Source: Euonymus europaeus (lineage: Eukaryota > Streptophyta > Magnoliopsida > Celastrales > Celastraceae). From it: 64,000 nucleotides of DNA. Numbering within the stretch: the stretch's first letter is position 1; the number at the start of each line of letters is the position of its first letter. The notes under the pieces were generated by a model. The model was not told where the DNA came from. It searched no databases and saw nothing but the letters and a program-made list of their open reading frames with translations. The position numbers and the translations under genes were made by a program. The stretch spans positions 8,847,001 through 8,911,000 of the forward strand of contig OY756961.1 of assembly GCA_963580455.1 (NCBI GenBank). Direction: 5' to 3'. Of the stretch, positions 57,518 through 64,000 are shown piece after piece.

Positions 57518-57977
57518 TGTTGAGAGCAATTCCTTAATTGGATTTAGTTGGGAAGAATTAGTTAGTAGACACTTAATGTGTGTAGTTGGTTAGTAGTGGT
57601 TGTTTAGCCAAGTATTAACTCCATCTCAAGCCTATATAAAGGCATCCCTCCTTTGTTCTCAAACACACCAAAAATACACAACAATTGTAGAGAGAAAAAG
57701 AGGGTGAGAGTGAAGGAAAAAGAGAGATTTTTGTGTTGAGAGGTGTTTGGTTTTTCTCCCAGTTTCAAGAGAGAGTATCATTGTTTTCTCCTTGTTAAAT
57801 TAGAGAGAAGGTTGTAATCCTCTATTCCTTAGTGAATTCTTCTATACTGGTCCGTGATTTTTACCCTGTTCATTAAGGGTTTTTTACGTAAAATCTGTGT
57901 GTCCAATTTCGCCTTTTACTATTTCAAGTTCATTTGGTGCTGCAATACTGCTCGATGCAGACTGTCAATTCACAACA
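57518..57977 (+). repeat. Copia 5' LTR
   Basis: Begins TGTTGAGAGCAATTCC; ends near ..GTCAATTCACAACA just before the PBS (exact end uncertain by a few bases). It contains a TATA box and an AG-rich leader (57685-57735). The matching start of the 3' LTR is at 62192. Confidence 0.85.
57633..57640 (+). promoter_or_regulatory. TATA box of the copia LTR
   Basis: TATATAAA in CCTATATAAAGGCATCCC, the expected LTR promoter position. Transcription would begin about 30 bp downstream. Confidence 0.75.
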
Positions 57978-57979
57978 AG

Positions 57980-57991
57980 TGGTATTAGAGC
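57980..57991 (+). other. Copia primer-binding site
   Basis: TGGTATTAGAGC, one change from TGGTATCAGAGC, the PBS of most plant copia elements (complementary to the 3' region of initiator tRNA-Met). It lies directly after the 5' LTR. Confidence 0.85.
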
Positions 57992-58275
57992 GATTAGTTG
58001 GTTCGGGATTTGCTTATTCTCTTGAAAATCTGAGTATGCTCTGTGGTTGCAGCATTGTCTAACCTTCCACATCATAATTTTTTTTTTTGAGATTGTTGAT
58101 CAGGTATTCGTGGTACGGTTGTGTGGAAGTACTATCTAAAAGAAGTTTTGTCTAGGAAAGAGTGGTTTTTTAATTGTGCGTCGTTTTAAATGGAAGGCCC
58201 CCTCTCTTTCCTAGGAACCAATTTGGAGGTACTATTCAAGGTACTGTTGACAATACTTGGTTGTGATAAGAAGCA

Positions 58276-59060
58276 ATGGCAGCAAAGCATGAAATTGAGA
58301 AATTCAATGGGAGTAATTTCTCATTGTGGAAATTGAAAATGAAGGCTATCTTGAGAAAAGATAATTATTTGGCGGCTATTGATAATAAGCCAGCTGGAGT
58401 CACAGATGAAAAATGGAATGAAATGGATGGTACTGCGATTGCCAATCTTTATCTGGCATTATCCGACGGTATACTTGCAAGTCTAGAAGAAAAGAAAACT
58501 GGAAAGAAGATCTGAGATCATCTCACAAAACTCTATGAGGCAAATTCTCTCCACAACAAGATTTTTCTGAAGAGAAAACTCTACACTCTTCAAATGACTG
58601 AATCTATTTCGGTGACAGAGCATATCAATTCGTTAAATACTATATTTTCTCAACTCTCATCGATGGGATATAAAGTAGAACCAGTTGACGTATGAAACTT
58701 CTACTCCAAAGTCTACCAGATTCATATGATCAACTCATCATCAACCTCACTAACAATGTTCTCATGGACTACCTAGTCTTTGATGATATTGCCGCTGCTA
58801 TTCTAGAAGAAGAAAATAGGCGCAAAAACAAGGAGGACAGGTTGGCCGGTTCGCATCAAGCTAAGGCTTTAACGATGGAAAAAGGGAGATCAATGGAACA
58901 TGGCTCAAGTGGGAGCCAAGATCATAGCAAGTCCAAATCAAGGAGTAAGAAAAATTTTAAATGTTACTTTTGTGGCAAGAAAGGGCATCTGAAGAAGGAT
59001 TGCTGAAAGAAGAAAAATGGAGAGAAGAATTCTCAAGAAAATGTGGCAAGTACTCCGGAT
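58276..59060 (+). pseudogene. Copia gag
   Basis: ATG 58276 starts MAAKHEIEKFNGSNFSLWKL, the start typical of TNT1-like gag. A TGA at 58513-58515 stands where GKKIWDHL is expected. The capsid region continues in the same and a shifted frame to LLLQSLPDSYDQLIINLTNN. The zinc knuckle is CYFCGKKGHLKKDC (CX2CX4HX4C) at about 58965-59003, followed by TGA (59004-59006) where Trp is usual. Gag packages the RNA; the nonsense codons and one shift near 58690 prevent that here. Confidence 0.85.
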
Positions 59061-59087
59061 GATGGTGAAATTTTATAAATTGAAGCA

Positions 59088-62000
59088 ATGCCGATCTCGG
59101 AAGGTGAAAGGAACTTTAGTGATACTTGGATTATTGATTCAGGTGCTACATGGAACATGACCTCACAAAGAGAATGGTTTCATCAGTATAAACCAGTCTT
59201 AGGAGGATCAGTTTTCATGGGAAATGATCATATCTTGAAGATTTTCGGTATTGGGTCCATCAAACTGAAAATGTATGATGAGACTGTTTACACCATCAAG
59301 GAGGTTTGACATGTGGAGGGCCTGAGAAAGAATCTATTGTCCTTGGGACAAATAGATAGTCTCGGTTACATCCAAACCCAAAATGGGATAATGAAAATTA
59401 TCCGGGGCGCACTTGTAGTTATAAAGGCGAAAAAGCTGAATTCAAATTTATACAGGCTAAATGGAGAAACTATACTTAAAACAGAAGCATCTCTTGTATT
59501 AAGTAGTTCAAAAGATGAACCTACAATGAAGTGACATCTCAAACTCTGACATATGTTTGAATGAGGATTGAAAATTCTTTCCGATAAGAATTTACTCCTT
59601 GGTCTCACAAAAGTGTCATTACCCTTTTGTGAGCACTGGGTTACAAGTAAGCCGAATATATTGAAATTCAGTCTATCTAGTTCTAGAAGCAATGCTATTC
59701 TAGAACTGATTCAATCTTATGTGTGGCAAGCACCGGCGATATCTCTGAGAGGAGTAAAATACTTTATTTCCTTTATTGATGATTATTCCAGAAGATGTTG
59801 AGTGTATCCCATCAAGAGGAAGATGGATGTGTTTCCAGTATTCAAATTATTCAAAGCCCGGGTGGAACTTGAATTCGGTACAAGGATCAAGTGTTTGAGG
59901 TCTGATAATGGAGGATAATACACTGGTGATGAGTTTGATGATTTCTGCAATAAAGAAGGCATCAAAAGACAATTCACTACAGCATACACTCCTCAACAAA
60001 ATGGAGTAGCAGCAGAACCTTATTGGAAAGAACAAGGGCAATGCTGAGAGCTGCGGGCCTAGAAAAAGGCTTCTGAGCAGAGACAGTCAAAACCGCTTGT
60101 TATTTGATAAATCGGTCACCTTCGACTGTAATTGAATTGAAGACATCGATGGAGATGTGGACGGATCAACCAACTGATTATTCAAAACTCCATACATTTG
60201 GAAGCGTTGTGTATGTGATGTTCAATGCTCAAGAAAGAACCAAGTTGGATCCAAAATCCAGGAAATGTATATTCTTGGGATATGCTGATGGAGTTAAGGA
60301 GTATTGCCTATAGGATCCCACTTCCCATAAGGTTATCATTAACAGGGATGTTATCTTTGCAGAAGATAAGATGCAAGAGAAAAGTGATAATAGCACAAAA
60401 AAAGAAAATTCAGAGACTACAGTTGTTCAGACGAAAAATAAGTCTGATGAAGAAGTTGTTTCTGAAGTAGTACCAAAGCACGGGTAAAAGAACCTGTTGA
60501 GTCCGAGGCTCGAGTTGAGGCCCCTACTGGGGCCCTAGAAATTCGGCAGTCAACTCGTGAGAAAAGACTACTAGCTTGGCACTCAGAATATGTTACGGAG
60601 TGTAATGTTGCATATTGTCTTTTAACAGATGATGGAGAGCCATCAAATTTCCATGGAGCTAGAAACAATTCAGATGCATCTCTGTGAATGACAACAATGC
60701 AGGAGAAGATTGAAGCTCTCCATAAAAACAAGACTTGGATTCTTGTACCATTGCCAAGTGGAAGAAAATCCATTAGTAACAAATGGGTTTACAAGATCAA
60801 GCGAGATAGCGATGACTAGGTGGAACGATATCCTGCTCGATTGGTGGTAAAAGGATATGCTCATAAAGAAGACATTGACTTCAATGAGATATTTTCTCCG
60901 GTGGTTAGACTTACAATAGTCAGAGTAGACCTGGCTATGTGTGCTACATTTGACTTATATTTGGAGCAGTTAGATGTTAAAACTGCATTTCTTCATGGAG
61001 AACTCGAACAAGAAATTTATATGCTTCAACCAAAAAGTTTTGCTGAAGAAGGCAAAGAGAACTTGGTTTGCAGGTTGAAGAAATCTCTATATGGTCTCAA
61101 ACAGGCGACGAGATGTTGGTATAAGAGATTTGATTCCTTCATTATAAGCCTTGGGTACAATAGACTCAGTTCAGACCATTTTATATACTACATAAGGTTT
61201 GAGTGAGATAATGACTTCATTATCTTGTTGTTGTATGTGGATGACATGTTGGTAGCAAGCCCCAACAAATTCACCGAGACAGAAATAGCAAAATTTTTTG
61301 GCTTTCACAAAAGAATTATTTGCAAAAGATATTGTGGCGTTTCAACATGCAAGGTTGCAAGCCAGTTTCTACCTCGCTGCTTGCTAATTTCAAGATATCC
61401 TCAAGTATGTGTACAAGAAACGAAACAGAGAGGATGGAGATGTCTCGAATACCGTATGCATCAGCAATGGAAAGTTTAATGTTCGCTATGATATGTACAA
61501 GACCAGACATTGCACAAGTAGTGGGAGTGGTTAGTCGATATATGGCGAATCCTGGTAAAGAACACTGGAATACTGTGAAGAAGATTCTAAGATACATAAG
61601 AGGAACCTCAAATGTTACATTATGTTAGGGAGGATCAGAATTTACCGTCAAGGGCTATTTGGATTTAGATTTTGCAGGAGACCTTGATAAAAGGAAATCT
61701 ACTACAAGCTATGTGTTTACACTTGCAGGAGGAGCTGTAAGCTGGGTTTTAATACTAAAAAATGTTGTGGCTCTATCTACAACAGAAGCAGAATACATGG
61801 AAGCTACATAAGCTTGCAAGGAAGCTATTTGTTACAAAGGTTATTGGAGGAGCTCAGGCACAAAAAGGAGAAGATTACTCTTTTTTGTGAGAGTCAGATT
61901 TTCTTGCATATTGCAAGGAATCAAGCCTATCATTCCAGAACAAAACACATTGGTGTTCAGTATCACTTTTTTCGTGAAGTAGTAGAAGATGGAAGTGTGG

Positions 62001-62110
62001 ATGTGCAAAAGATTCACACAGATGAAAACCTAGCAGATGTGATGACCAAGCTGATCACCACTGACAAGTTTTTGTGGTGTAGATCCTCATGTGGTCTAGC
62101 AGAGATATAA
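59088..62110 (+). pseudogene. Copia pol: protease, integrase, RT, RNase H
   Basis: Protease DTWIIDSGATWNMT (DSGA) at 59120. Gag-pre-integrase IKEV, TGA, HVEGLRKNLLSLGQ at 59300. Integrase GVKYFISFIDDYS, LRSDNGG, TAA, YTGDEF and AYTPQQNGVA, then a frame break and ACYLINRSPSTVI. RT begins MQEKIEALHKNKTWILVP at 60700; later LVVKGYA, DFNEIFSPVVRLT, DVKTAFLHGELEQEIYM, KSLYGLKQATRCWYKRF and LLLYVDDMLVASPN. About 100 bases then appear deleted near 61290, since the YFLG region is missing. RNase H has PYASAMESLMFAMICTRPDI, DFAGDLDKRKSTTSYVFTL, ALSTTEAEYMEAT, TAA, ACKEA and ADVMTKLITTDKFLW. At least eight stops. Confidence 0.9.
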
Positions 62111-62180
62111 GCAAGCATGGGATGACAAGTATAGAAAGAATGGTGTGAAGACATGATAGAATCTCTCAATCAAGTCTCCA

Positions 62181-62191
62181 AGTGGGAGAAA
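62181..62191 (+). other. Copia polypurine tract
   Basis: AGTGGGAGAAA immediately before the 3' LTR start at 62192, the priming site for plus-strand DNA synthesis. Confidence 0.75.
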
Positions 62192-62247
62192 TGTTGGACC
62201 AATTCCTTAATTGGATTTCGTTGGGAATAATTGGTTAGTAGACACTT
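62192..62247 (+). repeat. Copia 3' LTR, first part
   Basis: TGTTGGACCAATTCC.. matches the 5' LTR start, then stops at CACTT (62243-62247) where a gypsy LTR is inserted. The LTR resumes at 63987 (CACTTAATGTGTTT) and runs off the window. Confidence 0.9.
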
Positions 62248-63986
62248 TGTAATACCCGGATCCTTAGATAGCTGTGTGATACAGTAGGATAATATGGAAT
62301 GGTAATTTAATATGAAATTGTGTAATAATGGGGTGTTAATATTACATGTATAGGGATCGACAATATTGGAGTCAAAATAAATTATTTGGAAGTTAGAAAA
62401 TTGAAACGAAAATTTATAGAAAGGGACGATTGGGTAAACACGATGTATCAACATAAGGTTCGTAAAGGGAAAGGGTGGAGAAGATGAGGGTAAAAGAGTC
62501 AAAGCAGGGTTCAAATAAAATAATACAAATGGCACGAATCTCGACAGAACCCTAAAATCAACGGGCGAGAGAGAGAAAGAGAGAGTGACGGTGACGGAAC
62601 ACTTGATTGACGGAGGGGCGACGGTTTCCGGCGAAGTTAGCGTCATTGTGAAGAGGACGGCTAGAGAAGTCCAGCGGTGGTATTTTCGTACGCAACGGAG
62701 GAGGAACCACTGAGATACGGCGGGAGGAAAAACGCGGCCACCACACCTTTCTTCCCTCGATTCGCTCAAATCCGGTCACCGTTTAGGTAACCGCCACCAC
62801 TATTATACTCATCAGAGCACGGGCTACAAGAAGAGGGCCGGCGTGTATGCCACCGTCTCCGGAACGGCGATAACCCGATTCTCTGGTAAACGGGTCTGCC
62901 ACGTGACGGAAGGAGGGTCCACCGGGTCAACCCGACCCGTTCGGGTGACAACCCGGTTGACCAGGGAAGGTTGACTGAAATAAATTTAATTAAATAAATT
63001 AATAAATTAATAATATATATTTTGCTATTATGAATTTCAGGAGCTACTATAAAAAATAGTGGAAAATACAGCAGAGTGTCAAGGTAAGTAATATTTCAAC
63101 TGTGTCACGGAACCCGAATATTAGTTGTGTTGTTTTGATGTTATGTGCATATTGGATGTTTATGATTGATGATTTATGGATTTATGAAAATATGTGGAAA
63201 AGTCTATGTGCTGAAATTTTACTGTTGCTTATTCAATTAACGAAACTCATGCATGACATGGCATTTCATACTGTAAGGTTGTGTAATGGAGAAAATGTTT
63301 TACAAACCTAGTATAACTGCTACAGGGAGGGTGTACTATTAAAGTTAATGATAAGGCTATGGAATGGTAAAGAAAATAAAAGAATCAAGTCCAAGTACAG
63401 GAAAATGTTCTAAGGAAGAATACTGAAAGAAAATCCCGACCGGTTGCTCTGTAGCAGTTTACTAGAGTTAGGGGCCCTAGTACTGATTATATGTTTAAAT
63501 GGACTATGGATTTGAAATAACGAAGCTCACGTGCATCCATGCACAAAAATGTTACTTGCTGGGCCTTGGCTCATTGTGTTCCGTGACGCAGGTGATGATG
63601 AATATGGGGAATTTGCTGTGGATGATGATGGCGCGAATCCTCAGTAAGATGCTCATGTAGAGGTGGCTTGCTCGAGTAATAGTTAGTTGAATAATTATTT
63701 AAGTGTCGTATTGGTGATTATGGTTTATGTTCCTAATAATAAGTGGTGTACCACGAGTTAGATGTCAAGTAATTATTATGGAATTATTAATGGTGTTTTA
63801 AGTGCGTGATGACGTATTGGTATTGGATATTATGTGTTTAATGATTTAGAAGACTACTTTATTTACAGTGATTTGCCAGGATTTAAAGTAGATCAATGAT
63901 TGAGTTTGGATGATAATTTAATGGTATGAGGAGTATCGCCACTCATAGGAGGTAATAGATTGACCTTCATGGGTTGGGGTGTTACA
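62248..63986. mobile_element. Solo Ty3/gypsy LTR inside the copia 3' LTR
   Basis: A 1739-bp sequence starts TGTAATACCC and ends GGGTGTTACA (inverted ends), flanked by a perfect 5-bp duplication CACTT (62243-62247, 63987-63991). TGTAACACC..GGTGTTACA ends are common in plant gypsy (chromovirus-type) LTRs. A GA-rich tract lies at 62567-62585, then GC-rich sequence at 62590-62950. Minus-strand frames at 62170-62951 lack known domains. No gag-pol is present, so it is a solo LTR; orientation was not established. Confidence 0.9.
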
Positions 63987-64000
63987 CACTTAATGTGTTT

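Larger units (their letters stand above)
57518..64000 (+). mobile_element. Ty1/copia retrotransposon of TNT1 type, near full length
   Basis: 5' LTR 57518 to about 57977, PBS 57980-57991, gag, protease, integrase, RT and RNase H in copia order, a purine-rich tract at 62181-62191, and a 3' LTR from 62192 that is interrupted by a solo gypsy LTR (62248-63986) and resumes at 63987. The LTR starts agree (TGTTG..AATTCCTTAATTGGAT, then TAGTAGACACTT). The 3' end lies beyond the window. The protein blocks resemble TNT1-94-like polyproteins. Many nonsense codons; not autonomous. Confidence 0.9.

Noticed and set aside
62170..62769. 199-codon minus-strand frame, the longest in that area
   Set aside because: It begins inside the solo gypsy LTR and runs across the insertion junction into copia LTR; no domain. 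LTR sequence can hold chance frames.

Overview
This is plant nuclear DNA, almost certainly from a eudicot with a repeat-rich genome. It contains CACTA/En-Spm, hAT, Mutator-like and PIF/Harbinger transposons, Ty1/copia and Ty3/gypsy retrotransposons and an L1-type LINE. Only two loci look like ordinary host genes, and there is a fragment of an LRR receptor-like gene. I saw no rRNA, tRNA or CRISPR. The species cannot be named from the sequence.

Layout. 1-748 is the right end of a CACTA element with ACCGACGG-type subterminal repeats. About 2541-12237 is a second CACTA element, read on the minus strand, with decayed tnp2 and tnp1 genes. Its 12237 end lies inside a minus-strand copia reverse transcriptase (12238-15565), which itself carries a roughly 2-kb insert and is joined to a copia gag fragment (15566-16055). 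A Tourist-like MITE (17402-17701, TTA duplication), an 804-bp Mutator-like element (18028-18831, perfect 9-bp duplication) and a hAT transposase fragment (about 19040-19800) follow.

21434-33528 is best read as one plus-strand CACTA element. Its tnp2 is split by a solo LTR (22764-23660) and contains a 580-bp tandem duplication. A copia fragment (about 25736-27853) separates tnp2 from tnp1. A 2564-bp Mutator-like element with a perfect 9-bp duplication (27905-30468), carrying tandem repeats and four hairpin modules, sits in a tnp1 intron. The right end of the element and adjoining LRR-gene sequence are duplicated in tandem (30686-33754). A long-armed foldback element (33838-34717) sits beside the LRR relic.

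A compact single-exon RING-H2 E3 ligase gene (35399-36073) is the clearest intact host gene. A PIF/Harbinger element with Myb-like and DDE nuclease genes (about 38448-41561) abuts the gag gene of a minus-strand Ty3/gypsy element of Tat type, whose PBS and LTR follow (44111 to about 46120). 46130-49945 is a tandem satellite of about 184-bp units with a higher-order period of about 1.6-1.8 kb. 50314-52697 is a multi-exon gene for a basic coiled-coil protein with glutamine/histidine-rich repeats. A 5'-truncated LINE (55404-57309) has a 17-bp duplication. A copia element of TNT1 type (57518 to beyond the window) has a 1739-bp solo gypsy LTR (62248-63986, CACTT duplication) in its 3' LTR.

Nearly all transposon genes are dead. 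Most nonsense codons I could compare with the protein families stand where Trp, CGA-Arg or Gln is expected, which is what C-to-T decay of methylated, silenced DNA produces. Nested insertions with readable target duplications allow a relative order of events.
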